64,000 bases of DNA, taken from NCBI GenBank assembly GCA_025612245.1, contig JAAXKQ010000016.1, forward strand, positions 62,001-126,000, read 5' to 3'. Under the pieces are notes generated by a model. That model saw only the letters and a program-made list of their open reading frames with translations. It did not search any database and had not been told where the DNA came from. This DNA comes from Ignavibacteria bacterium (GTDB lineage: Bacteria > Bacteroidota > Ignavibacteria > Ignavibacteriales > SURF-24). Below, piece by piece: positions 8,869 to 17,225 of this stretch; the first letter of the stretch is position 1; the number at the start of each line of letters is the position of its first letter. The position numbers and the translations under genes are program-made.

Positions 8869-10056
8869 TTAACCGGCATTAATTATTTCGATACCTCTTT
8901 TACACAACTTTTCTGTCCGTTTAATCAGACTTTCAGCACCGGAGGCAGATTTTCGCATTCCGGCATGATTAACATCATTCCGACAGTTGCAAATTTCGCT
9001 CCAAATTGCAGCTAGCTTGCCCTTTTTACCGTCTATTTGTTTTCCACTTCTGCAATTAGAAGATAAGTCAAACAACATAGTTTCAGCCTTTTCTCTTCCT
9101 GCCTTGTCCCAGACGTCGAAACTTTCAATTATGCATAGAAGGGAAACGATTGATTCTCTCAGCAATGTAATAGCCTGAGGATACTGCCTGGTTTCCAGAT
9201 AAAACGATATCATTTGTGATTGCGCAAAAAAGCCCTTTTTTGTGAATAGTTCATTTTTGGAAAGAGAAAGACTGTTCAAGCTTTCGGGTATTTTATTCAG
9301 AAGCATTCCTAGCGGTTTGACAGCCGCGATATTGTTGAATTTGACTTTGAGGTCATCGACAATGAGGGGCATTTTCTTAGATATCAACGAAACCTCTTCA
9401 GGTCTTATCAAGGAGAGTGAATTAGTCAGGTCAGAAATTATTTTGGCGAATTTTTTTAGAGAGGAGAATTTTTCCGGTTTTTCGTATTTAATGAGTCTTT
9501 CATGTTCAGAATAAAGAATATTTGAAAGTTGCAGAGTATTTCCATAATTAAGAAACTGTTCTGTAGCAGATGACCACTCAATTATTCTCAGGAACGGAGT
9601 AAGGTCGAAGACTGGCGCATAATTCTCATTGTCTCGTGCTTCAAAAGCTCCATAAACAATCTTTTCTACTGAAATATTCTTAATTACTTTAAGAAAAACC
9701 GCAGCTGCGAGTACAAGCATTGGTTGTGTTCTAAAGCCGTGTGTAACGTCAATTATGATACTTTCTTTATCATTAACCTGTTCCGCAATCAGTGAAAATA
9801 TGCTCCAAAGTTCATCTTCGGTTTTTCCTGCTGGGATCAGTATCTGTTTTACACAAGATGTTTTTATTTTAGGAAGCAAAATGTCAATATGTTTTTCCAT
9901 GGCTTCTTGTGTAAGCAATAAAATTATTTCATCAGGTTTGAAAAACTCTTCGGCTGCAACTATAAAATATTCTGTCTTTATGTACCGGCTCTTATCATTC
10001 TGATAGTAATAGACCGGCTGATAATTACCAGTGCCGATAAAAGATACAATTTTCAT
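8869..10056 (-). CDS. csx2: CRISPR-associated CARF-HEPN protein, Csx2/TM1812 family (Csm6-like ancillary RNase)
   Basis: A 395-residue protein. The N-terminal half has the Rossmann-like CARF pattern of the TM1812/Csx2 group: FIGTGNYQPV at the first strand-loop and IIDVTHGFRTQP near residue 100. The C-terminal helical region holds RNDVNH (residues 359-364), the R-x4-H motif of HEPN ribonucleases. Such proteins bind cyclic oligoadenylate made by Cas10 and then cut RNA without specificity. It is the last gene on the minus strand of the CRISPR locus, downstream of the array. An AGAGG Shine-Dalgarno precedes the ATG. The exact family name (Csx2 or Csx1) is less sure than the CARF-HEPN architecture. 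Confidence 0.85.
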   Translation of the reverse strand: MKIVSFIGTGNYQPVYYYQNDKSRYIKTEYFIVAAEEFFKPDEIILLLTQEAMEKHIDILLPKIKTSCVKQILIPAGKTEDELWSIFSLIAEQVNDKESIIIDVTHGFRTQPMLVLAAAVFLKVIKNISVEKIVYGAFEARDNENYAPVFDLTPFLRIIEWSSATEQFLNYGNTLQLSNILYSEHERLIKYEKPEKFSSLKKFAKIISDLTNSLSLIRPEEVSLISKKMPLIVDDLKVKFNNIAAVKPLGMLLNKIPESLNSLSLSKNELFTKKGFFAQSQMISFYLETRQYPQAITLLRESIVSLLCIIESFDVWDKAGREKAETMLFDLSSNCRSGKQIDGKKGKLAAIWSEICNCRNDVNHAGMRKSASGAESLIKRTEKLCKRGIEIINAG

Positions 10057-10219
10057 AAAAACCTCTTATGTAAAATTAAAAATTGTACGTAGTAGTTCGA
10101 ATGCTGGATATTGCCAATTGTACTACAATATTCAATCCCTTATAAAAATACTGAACCGCCTTATAATTGACATAAATTGAGATTATTTTCTTAGTTATTA
10201 AAACATTTGGATGCAATAT

Positions 10220-11237
10220 ACCTTAATCCTACAATAGTTCGATAAAAACTGAAATGCCGGAACATAAAACTCTTAACAGTATGCATTTCAATTCTACAAT
10301 AGTTCGAGAGAAACTTTGCAGTGGGCTATTGAATTCGAGGAAAAATACAAATTTCAATTCTACAATAGTTCGATAAAAACATCGTCATTTTCTTTGTTGA
10401 CCAGAAAGACCTCATATTTCAATTCTACAATAGTTCGATAAAAACCTAATTACCATACCAATCTTTACAAGGGTTCTTCTGAATTTCAATTCTACAATAG
10501 TTCGATAAAAACGATTGAGACAGAGGAATTAACGGTACAGATAACCGAATTTCAATTCTACAATAGTTCGATAAAAACACAGATTAAGCCAGGATTTTGG
10601 ATTAAAAAGCTCTAATTTCAATTCTACAATAGTTCGATAAAAACAAGGCGGCCTTTTTATCAAGCTCACTTTCTATTTCCATTTCAATTCTACAATAGTT
10701 CGATAAAAACTTCAGAATGACTTCAGGAAAGCTCTCCATAGAATTAATTTCAATTCTACAATAGTTCGATAAAAACGCGGGGGATGCGGTTTTTAACACT
10801 CAACAACCGGGATTTCAATTCTACAATAGTTCGATAAAAACATACTGTTTTTATTTCTACCCATTTCCCCCACTGCTATTTCAATTCTACAATAGTTCGA
10901 TAAAAACCAAATGTAAAACCAACTCGACCACGCATAAACTACGTATTTCAATTCTACAATAGTTCGATAAAAACTTAGCCTTGATCTTTGCCCGGATCTC
11001 GTCTATAGACATTTCAATTCTACAATAGTTCGATAAAAACACTAAACAGGCAATACTTTCCAAGATCTTCTTCATATTTCAATTCTACAATAGTTCGATA
11101 AAAACCCTAAAAGAATGGCTCATTGAGTGGTTCGAAGAGAAATTTCAATTCTACAATAGTTCGATAAAAACCCCTGAATACCTGACTTGTCAGCTCTCAG
11201 ATTCAGCATTTCAATTCTACAATAGTTCGATAAAAAC
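10220..11237 (-). CRISPR. CRISPR array, 16 repeats and 15 spacers
   Basis: A 30-base repeat (plus strand begins ATTTCAATTC and ends CGATAAAAAC) recurs at 10220, 10285, 10351, 10416, 10483, 10549, 10615, 10681, 10747, 10812, 10878, 10945, 11011, 11076, 11142 and 11208. Spacers are 35-37 bases and all differ. The first copy (10220-10249) has four T/C differences and the second (10285-10314) two differences near its end; the rest are identical. Read on the minus strand the repeat ends in ATTGAAAT, the usual form of the 8-base crRNA 5' handle. Decay at the left end is expected at the leader-distal side, so transcription is right to left, as for the cas genes. Confidence 0.98.
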
Positions 11238-11288
11238 CCCGCAATTTTCTGCGATTCCAGGCTGAAAAGAAGCCTTTTGTCTTATATT
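11238..11288 (-). promoter_or_regulatory. CRISPR leader and possible array promoter
   Basis: This is the 51-base stretch between the leader-side repeat and the hairpin behind csm5. On the minus strand it starts with TTAATATAAG (a -10-like TAATAT next to the hairpin) and then runs about 40 bases to the first repeat. Two short inverted pairs are present (AGGCT/AGCCT and CGCA/TGCG). The leader assignment follows from array polarity. The promoter is a guess from the TAATAT box; no good -35 was seen. Confidence 0.4.
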
Positions 11289-11336
11289 AAGTCGTCGATC
11301 CCACATAATGCATTTTTCCCGGGGGATCGACGACTT
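11289..11336. terminator. 14-bp perfect hairpin between csm5 and the CRISPR leader
   Basis: AAGTCGTCGATCCC (11289-11302) and GGGATCGACGACTT (11323-11336) form a perfect 14-bp stem with a 20-base loop, starting one base past the csm5 stop codon. On the plus strand the stem is followed by a T run (TTTTT). On the minus strand, the direction of the operon, it is followed by AATATAAG and lacks a U run. It may terminate or slow the csm transcript, protect its 3' end, or block antisense transcription into csm5. Confidence 0.6.
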
Positions 11337-11337
11337 T

Positions 11338-12588
11338 TTATTTACGCTGCAGTGTTACCCTGAAATTTGCTGACAGTTTTTTGAAGACATCTTCTTCTTG
11401 GACTGTTGCCTGTTTAACTGACTCTTCCTTAATTGCGCTATTTAGCCTTATTTTAACCCATCCTGGAACCTGTGCTGGCTCGTTATCCTCAAATATGATT
11501 TTGCGCGTTTTGGGGAATGGCATTCCAGCACGTCCGAGTTGCATATCCGGGCGAATTATTTTCAATGATTGTTCGTCAATCCAGTTCCCCGTCATACTTT
11601 TCCAGCCTGTACCCCAGCCTAGCCTCAATACCATTTCTTTCTTTGATTGCTCAGAGTTCTCAGGCGGAATTGTTTCCATTATTCTTGCGAGCTCCGCTTC
11701 TAAATGCCTTAGTAGCGGATTCTTAAAACTTTGGAAAAATTTTAATTCCGATTCCAGCATCTCTCTTGAATATCTATTAACTTCCTCACTTAAATTCTCA
11801 ATGGTCAGTTTTCTACTTGCAAAACCCAGTTCTGCGATTGCTTGAGGGTTCTCGAATAAGAAGTTCTCAATTTTTATGCTGAAATTTGCAGCGCTGCCGG
11901 CCTGGAGCATTTCCGCATGAACAGGTGTGGCGTCATTTGGACTTAAAGTGTTCAGTTTTCGCCGAACATTCTTCCATGCAAAGCATGGCTTGGATGAATC
12001 AGTCATATTCATTATGTAGATTTTAAACAATTCCATACTGCCTTCTTCAAACATGGCATCTCCAATCTGAAGTATCCTCATGAAGTTGTTATTAGGTAAA
12101 TTACCAAATATTTTCTTCGTGATTTCTTTATCTGCGCTTTCTTTGTTTTTGGGGTTTATACTTTCTAACAAACGGCATCGATCTTCCTTATCCATTCCCA
12201 TCAAAAAACACTTAAACAGTATCGTTCTCAGTGCACCTTTAATTGAAGAACCTGGTAAATAGGGGAGGGAGTTACCATTACGTTCGAATTGTAATATGTC
12301 GGAAGAATTACATTTAACGTTATATTTCCTTCCCTCGGGCAGATGTTTAAGCATTTGAAGTTTGTAACCTCCACTGATGAAATTTTCCAGTTCCTCCCTG
12401 TCGCTTCTTAAATAATCCATAAGTATGCTGGGTGAAATAATTATAGTAGACGAATTTTCGCTTAAAAAATCTAATCCTCTTGAAAGCTTTATCCCACTTC
12501 CTATGTGTACGGGAGAAAGCAATTCTATGGAACATATGATTTTTGCCCCAAGTTTTCTTTTCGCTTCTGGAAGATTATTTTCAAACAT
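11338..12588 (-). CDS. csm5: Type III-A CRISPR RAMP protein Csm5
   Basis: A 416-residue RAMP-fold protein, the last of the Csm subunits and placed at the 3' end of the crRNA in known Csm complexes. The RAMP motifs LSPVHIGSG near residue 27 and YLPGSSIKGALRTILF near 115 are clear. The ATG at 12588 is chosen over a GTG two codons upstream because GGAGG lies 5 bases before the ATG and overlaps the GTG. The start overlaps the end of csm4 by 8 bases, so translation is probably coupled. Length fits Csm5 (roughly 350-420 residues). Confidence 0.92.
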   Translation of the reverse strand: MFENNLPEAKRKLGAKIICSIELLSPVHIGSGIKLSRGLDFLSENSSTIIISPSILMDYLRSDREELENFISGGYKLQMLKHLPEGRKYNVKCNSSDILQFERNGNSLPYLPGSSIKGALRTILFKCFLMGMDKEDRCRLLESINPKNKESADKEITKKIFGNLPNNNFMRILQIGDAMFEEGSMELFKIYIMNMTDSSKPCFAWKNVRRKLNTLSPNDATPVHAEMLQAGSAANFSIKIENFLFENPQAIAELGFASRKLTIENLSEEVNRYSREMLESELKFFQSFKNPLLRHLEAELARIMETIPPENSEQSKKEMVLRLGWGTGWKSMTGNWIDEQSLKIIRPDMQLGRAGMPFPKTRKIIFEDNEPAQVPGWVKIRLNSAIKEESVKQATVQEEDVFKKLSANFRVTLQRK

Positions 12589-13561
12589 TTTCACCTCCTA
12601 TTGGGAGAACAAAAGCCTGAGCATTTCGAAATACCTGGTAAGCTTCTTCAAGATTACAATATGCATTTAGGACCTGTCCTTTGGGGTAATTTTTATTCCG
12701 AAAGCTCAAAACTGAACCCTCTGTAAACATCCTGAAAGTCCTTCTTTTATAAGATGAGTTGCTGATCCAGCCGCCCCTGGCTTTTATTTCATAGAATGAT
12801 CTTTCAGGCAAAAAATCTTTTAATTCTTCTGAAGCGGGAAGGTAAGTCGAAATAAGAAGAAAAGCTTCAGGCTTCTGCGGTAAATTAAGGAGTATAGTTT
12901 CTGTTTCAATCGAGAATAGGCCTTTACCTGCAGTTCTGTCGCCACCAATTCCTTCATCTCCCAGCAAACGCAAGGATGCAAGAAATTTTTCCTGCAGAGC
13001 CTTTTTTACTTCGGCAAAAAAATACAGCCCAGCTTCAGAATCGAAACGAAGTTCGGTGAAATGATAAATTGAAGGCGAATTATCGATTCTGTCTATAGTT
13101 ACTCTTGGTATTTCACTTCTAACGTAAAACTTTCTACTGCATGTTCCGGGGCTACAGGGGAGCAGACACTGATTTGTTAGGTCATTCTCATTAATTCCCG
13201 TAATCTCTAGGTTTCCATTTAAAATATCCTCAACCATTCTTAGAGGTATAAAACGAGTTTTTTTGAATGCTTTTCTTAGCGAATATCGTTCCTGAGAAAT
13301 TTCTGGCAAAAAGTTTAATGGGCGTGGAAGCAGCAGGCTCTCTCTGAAAAAAGGAAATGCTGAAGAGAGAATAAAATTTCCCTCCTTCAGCAGTTCTGTC
13401 GTAAATTCATTTCCATATAACATCGCAGCTGTACAGCATATTGCACTGAAAAGAGTATCGGAATGAATTAAAGGGGTTTCAGTTGCATCGTATAAACCTT
13501 CTCCGGATGTATGAATGCCTCCCTTAAATTTCATTTTATAAATTGTGTATTCCTTTTGCAT
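12581..13561 (-). CDS. csm4: Type III-A CRISPR RAMP protein Csm4
   Basis: A 326-residue RAMP protein that binds the crRNA 5' handle region and contacts Cas10 in the Csm complex. The N-terminal GGIHTSGEGLYDATETPLIHSDTLFSAI is the typical Csm4 opening. The glycine-rich loop GDEGIGGDRTAGKGLF near residue 205 is a RAMP hallmark. It starts 2 bases after the csm3 stop and its 3' end overlaps the csm5 start, so it sits within one tightly packed operon. Confidence 0.93.
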   Translation of the reverse strand: MQKEYTIYKMKFKGGIHTSGEGLYDATETPLIHSDTLFSAICCTAAMLYGNEFTTELLKEGNFILSSAFPFFRESLLLPRPLNFLPEISQERYSLRKAFKKTRFIPLRMVEDILNGNLEITGINENDLTNQCLLPCSPGTCSRKFYVRSEIPRVTIDRIDNSPSIYHFTELRFDSEAGLYFFAEVKKALQEKFLASLRLLGDEGIGGDRTAGKGLFSIETETILLNLPQKPEAFLLISTYLPASEELKDFLPERSFYEIKARGGWISNSSYKRRTFRMFTEGSVLSFRNKNYPKGQVLNAYCNLEEAYQVFRNAQAFVLPIGGENV

Positions 13562-13563
13562 GT

Positions 13564-14313
13564 TTATACCACTGGAATTTCATTCTGTTTTAACTCAACA
13601 GGTATTGGAATTTGATATTCCTTCCAGATGCCTGCAGATTCATAAACCGTCTTGTCTTTATATTTAACTCCTGTTATCGAAATTTTCACCTCTCCGCTTC
13701 CTCTTGTGCCTTTGCCACCTAGATAATCGTTTTGAACAAGGCAGAGAGCTTCAAAAACTTTCTGCACAAGTTCGTTCTCATTATCCCCCTCATAAATGTT
13801 CAGAATAAGTTTCATTGCAAAAACTGCTCCGGCTGGCACTCTTTCTATTTGTCGGGGAGTAGCAGCTGAAGTAATTCTATCAATTAATACTTCGGTCTTT
13901 ACTTCTGTGTAAGGCATGTCTGTATCCCTGGATTCCGTAAGCTTTTCGGCGCTTTCAAGTGTAAGCTCACAATCTCTCACAATAAGGCGTGAAGTCGGCT
14001 GCCTATTATTTTCCAGCTTCTTCGGCACAGTGCCAAAAATTCTGCAGATAAAATGATCAGGTTTACTTAAAAGTGGCCCTGTTTGATTATTTCCTTCCTC
14101 AAATTCTCCTTCCAGTTTTTCTATGAGGCTGCGCATTTTTCCCTTTAATGAACTGCCTGGTATATAGGGCTTGTTGCTTATCGGATTTCTAAGTACTACG
14201 GCATCAGCTCCTCCTATTGACATTCCGATATTTGAGCTTCCGATATGAAGGCCTGTTATTGTAGTAATAGTACCTTCAATGAATATTTTTTTGCTGAGTT
14301 TTCCTATCGGCAT
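13564..14313 (-). CDS. csm3: Type III-A CRISPR backbone and target-RNA nuclease Csm3
   Basis: A 249-residue RAMP protein that forms the repeating backbone of the Csm filament and cuts target RNA at 6-base intervals. It begins with the TGLHIGSS motif, followed by GGADAVVLRNP: Asp37 aligns with the catalytic Asp33 of characterised Csm3 proteins, so RNA cleavage should be intact. YIPGSSLKGKMR and the glycine-rich GGKGTRGSGEVKI complete the RAMP signature. A GGAGGG ribosome-binding site precedes the ATG, and the csm2 stop is 1 base upstream. Confidence 0.95.
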   Translation of the reverse strand: MPIGKLSKKIFIEGTITTITGLHIGSSNIGMSIGGADAVVLRNPISNKPYIPGSSLKGKMRSLIEKLEGEFEEGNNQTGPLLSKPDHFICRIFGTVPKKLENNRQPTSRLIVRDCELTLESAEKLTESRDTDMPYTEVKTEVLIDRITSAATPRQIERVPAGAVFAMKLILNIYEGDNENELVQKVFEALCLVQNDYLGGKGTRGSGEVKISITGVKYKDKTVYESAGIWKEYQIPIPVELKQNEIPVV

Positions 14314-14314
14314 A

Positions 14315-14731
14315 TTATATCCCTCCCTCTGCTTTATAGTAGGCTAAAATTGCTTCAAAAAAGTTTACAAAATTCTGAAAATAGTCCAGTTTTGATTTTT
14401 CGTCACTGTTAAGAATTGGGTCAATTCCCGCTGAAAGGACCTGTTTAAGATCTTTTGCCGGCTGATTGTTATGTTTAGTCCTTCTTTCAACTGAGTAGGC
14501 GAGACGTGGTTTCATAAGCAACAAATCTAAATCAAATGTTTGGCTCAATGTTTTCATTTGCATCTTTTTAACTGCACCAAATGCATTTCGTATCTGTGAC
14601 GAACTGAGTTTGTTTTGAGCCAAGTATCTTCCAAGTTTCTCTGCAAACGTTATTGCATCTTGGTTAAGTCCCTGACTTATCCATTTAGGTATTTCCCTAA
14701 GTGCATCACTTATATCAGATTCCATAAGCAT
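14315..14731 (-). CDS. csm2: Type III-A CRISPR small subunit Csm2
   Basis: A 138-residue, mostly helical protein between cas10 and csm3, the standard place for the small subunit Csm2. The segments ITFAEKLGRYLAQNKLSSSQIRNAFGAVKKM and LMKPRLAYSVER are typical. Csm2 lines the inner groove of the Csm complex next to the target RNA. AGGAGG is 6 bases before the first ATG (a second in-frame ATG follows two codons later). The gene begins 1 base after the cas10 stop. Confidence 0.9.
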   Translation of the reverse strand: MLMESDISDALREIPKWISQGLNQDAITFAEKLGRYLAQNKLSSSQIRNAFGAVKKMQMKTLSQTFDLDLLLMKPRLAYSVERRTKHNNQPAKDLKQVLSAGIDPILNSDEKSKLDYFQNFVNFFEAILAYYKAEGGI

Positions 14732-14732
14732 T

Positions 14733-17195
14733 CTATTCCTCCTTATTCCTGGTTAAAAATTCTGCCCATTTAGAGGCTGTATTTAATATTTTACTGTATT
14801 CCTGTTCAGTATTATCTCCAGTGAAGAGCTTGGAAGCTATTAATTCGATTTCCTTTTTAAAAACTTTGTTGCGGCCGCTAAATCTGCTAAGGTAGTATGC
14901 TGCTCGCCATCGCCAGCTTCCCCATGGATTAGCATATTGTACGGTATATTCTGTATAAATGTTTTGTGCTAGGTTTAGAATTGAACGGCTTAGTTTTTCA
15001 TTATCCTGTCCAGTGGTAATTAACTTGTATAGTTTTTTTGACAAAAGTGAAATTACCTTGAAATCTTTCCAGGAAAATGAATCGCCAAAGAATGAAATTG
15101 CGTTTTTCCTTTGCTCTATGCCAGTCATGCTTTTTCTTGCCCCTTTCGCCCTTTCTACAGCCTCTCCTGTTCTTCTGGCAGCCTTAAAGAGGGGATATTT
15201 AGCATCAAAGAGCTCTATTCCGGCAGAAAGCGTAAAAGAAGAATTTAAGCCGGTATAATTTTGGAAATTATCATTAATCCATAAGGCCAGGTCGGGCATT
15301 ATATTCCAGACTCCTGTGATGAACAGATCGTCACCTCCGGCATATACTATTTCAACTAGATTTTTAAGGGGAAATGCTGTCTCTTGCTCTTTTATTCCTT
15401 CAGCAGGCTCCCAATACAAATCCTGAATTCGGTTTAGATATGAACTGAAAAAGAAATCAAGCATGTTTGAAAGCTGGACAATACGTGAGAAGGTGGCATT
15501 GTTCCCAAAGCCGGACTTAAATATTTCCCCAAGATTATCCACATCCATTCTAAGAATTGCCAGGTATTCAATTCCAAAAGATTTTTTCGCAAGTTCATCA
15601 AAGCTGCTTTCAAGTGCCCAGCTTCCACCATAGAATTTCCAACCTTTTGAAAATTTCCCATTAAGTATCTGCATAAAATTGTCGTTATTAATAAGAAATG
15701 CCCTTTGTGCTGAAAGTTTTTCCTTTAAGTCATTATTCAAAAAGATATCAAATCTATCAATTCCAAGCAGATTGAATTGCGCGCCTTCTGAATATATCAG
15801 CGCAGTGGAATCCTTTTTCAATTTATAGCCGATTAACTGGGAATCGAATTGTTCAGCAGAAATGTAGGTCTTATCTTCCACGTCTTTTTCGGAAAGTACC
15901 TGATAAAATTTCCCTTTCTTAGATTTACATTCTCTGAACCGATGAGCCCCTATAGAAACTTCTTTTTCTGTGGATAGCACTTCATCCTTGCTGCAAATTG
16001 CCTCCCCTGTAGATGAACAAGAGATAATTTTGCCGGAAAGGGATTCTGGTATAAAAAAATCCTCTTCAAACTGGTGTGAATATTTTTTCATTTTATTCTG
16101 TTCAAGTACTTTTTTTATGGAATCCCATTTAGCCGTAATGCTGCATTTACCAGCAGGTGTAGTGAAATTTTCTCCGGAAAGTTCCATAAAGGCAAAGACA
16201 ATTCCGACATCCAGTCCAAATGACTGAAGAAACTTCTTCTCAATGGATAAGGAGAGGTCTTCAAGCGATTTCTTAACTTTTTCAGTATTTGGTGCTAATA
16301 TGTAAAAATTGCCTCCGCTTGAATAAATGAGGTTTGAATCCGGAAGTGAAAAGGTGGATAATAGACTCTGTGCAACTGAATCCATAAGCTGTTGCAATCT
16401 GAAAGAACGTCCCTTAAGAGCTCTCATTGCTCCTTTATGCCCAATATTGTATATGTAGCTCTGAATCCCGGTCAGGTCAGCTGCAATGAGAAGGTATCTT
16501 GCTTCCTGTCTGTTTTCCACATTCTTTATTTCTTTTGGATCTTTAGCTTTATCATAAAGGAAATCATATATGCATACAGCAATAGCTGCTGTCAGCCTTG
16601 AATGTTCGTAGAGTGAAATATCAGGAATTGTTTTATAAGAAGAAGAAGGAATACACCAAAGAAACTTCTTAAAGATTTGAAGGAGTGTATTAAAATCTAT
16701 TTCTTCTTCTTGTGTTAGTATTTCGTCTTCAAACTCTTTCCACTTATTGGAATAACCTAAATTAAAAATATCCTTTCTATATTCCTTATTAGGAGATTTA
16801 TAATCTTCAGGTGTCAGATGGCATAAGGGTTGAAAGTAAGATTGACTGTTGTTGCGTAAATGCTCAGCAAAAGATATTTCAGTAAAAATTGGAGTCAGGG
16901 GCTGTTGTGTTCGAATGGTATTTTTGCTTTGTCTTTCTGCACTGGAAAGGGAATCTGCTTCGCATACTATTTCTGCCAGAATTCGTTTTACGTCCCTCTT
17001 AGAATATTTAGTCAGCTCCTTTTTGTGATGATTGGCAACAATGAAATCAATTATCGGGTCATGAAACATTTTCTCAGCAAATACAGCAGAAAAGCAACTG
17101 TGGGAATCATATCTATTATTTATCCTGCTGCGTTGATAAAATTTCCCGATATCATGAAAAAGAGCTCCTTTAAGAAGCTGTTCTCTTTCAGGCAT
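14733..17195 (-). CDS. cas10: Type III-A CRISPR large subunit Cas10/Csm1 with HD and GGDD
   Basis: An 820-residue signature protein. The N-terminal HD domain has FHDIGKF (His14-Asp15) and IVANHHKKE, suggesting target-activated DNase activity. A palm-like segment (LIAADLTGIQSYIY) lies near residue 245, a cysteine-containing linker at about 390-440, and the second palm carries VYAGGDDL near residue 620, the GGDD motif that makes cyclic oligoadenylate. The ATG at 17195 is chosen over a GTG two codons earlier because GAGG sits 5 bases before it. With both HD and GGDD intact the effector should be fully active and able to switch on the CARF-HEPN protein at 8869-10056. Confidence 0.96.
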   Translation of the reverse strand: MPEREQLLKGALFHDIGKFYQRSRINNRYDSHSCFSAVFAEKMFHDPIIDFIVANHHKKELTKYSKRDVKRILAEIVCEADSLSSAERQSKNTIRTQQPLTPIFTEISFAEHLRNNSQSYFQPLCHLTPEDYKSPNKEYRKDIFNLGYSNKWKEFEDEILTQEEEIDFNTLLQIFKKFLWCIPSSSYKTIPDISLYEHSRLTAAIAVCIYDFLYDKAKDPKEIKNVENRQEARYLLIAADLTGIQSYIYNIGHKGAMRALKGRSFRLQQLMDSVAQSLLSTFSLPDSNLIYSSGGNFYILAPNTEKVKKSLEDLSLSIEKKFLQSFGLDVGIVFAFMELSGENFTTPAGKCSITAKWDSIKKVLEQNKMKKYSHQFEEDFFIPESLSGKIISCSSTGEAICSKDEVLSTEKEVSIGAHRFRECKSKKGKFYQVLSEKDVEDKTYISAEQFDSQLIGYKLKKDSTALIYSEGAQFNLLGIDRFDIFLNNDLKEKLSAQRAFLINNDNFMQILNGKFSKGWKFYGGSWALESSFDELAKKSFGIEYLAILRMDVDNLGEIFKSGFGNNATFSRIVQLSNMLDFFFSSYLNRIQDLYWEPAEGIKEQETAFPLKNLVEIVYAGGDDLFITGVWNIMPDLALWINDNFQNYTGLNSSFTLSAGIELFDAKYPLFKAARRTGEAVERAKGARKSMTGIEQRKNAISFFGDSFSWKDFKVISLLSKKLYKLITTGQDNEKLSRSILNLAQNIYTEYTVQYANPWGSWRWRAAYYLSRFSGRNKVFKKEIELIASKLFTGDNTEQEYSKILNTASKWAEFLTRNKEE

Positions 17196-17225
17196 AAACA
17201 CCTCAGTTTTAATTTAAGAAAAGAA

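Noticed and set aside
10114-10150. Possible further decayed CRISPR repeat left of the array
   Set aside because: CAATT, CTACAATA and ATAAAAA recur in order, but with insertions, and the distance to the first repeat does not match the array period.
10602-11075. Minus-strand open frames within the CRISPR array
   Set aside because: They are created by the repeat, which reads FLSNYCRIEI in each copy, and have no homologue or ribosome-binding site.
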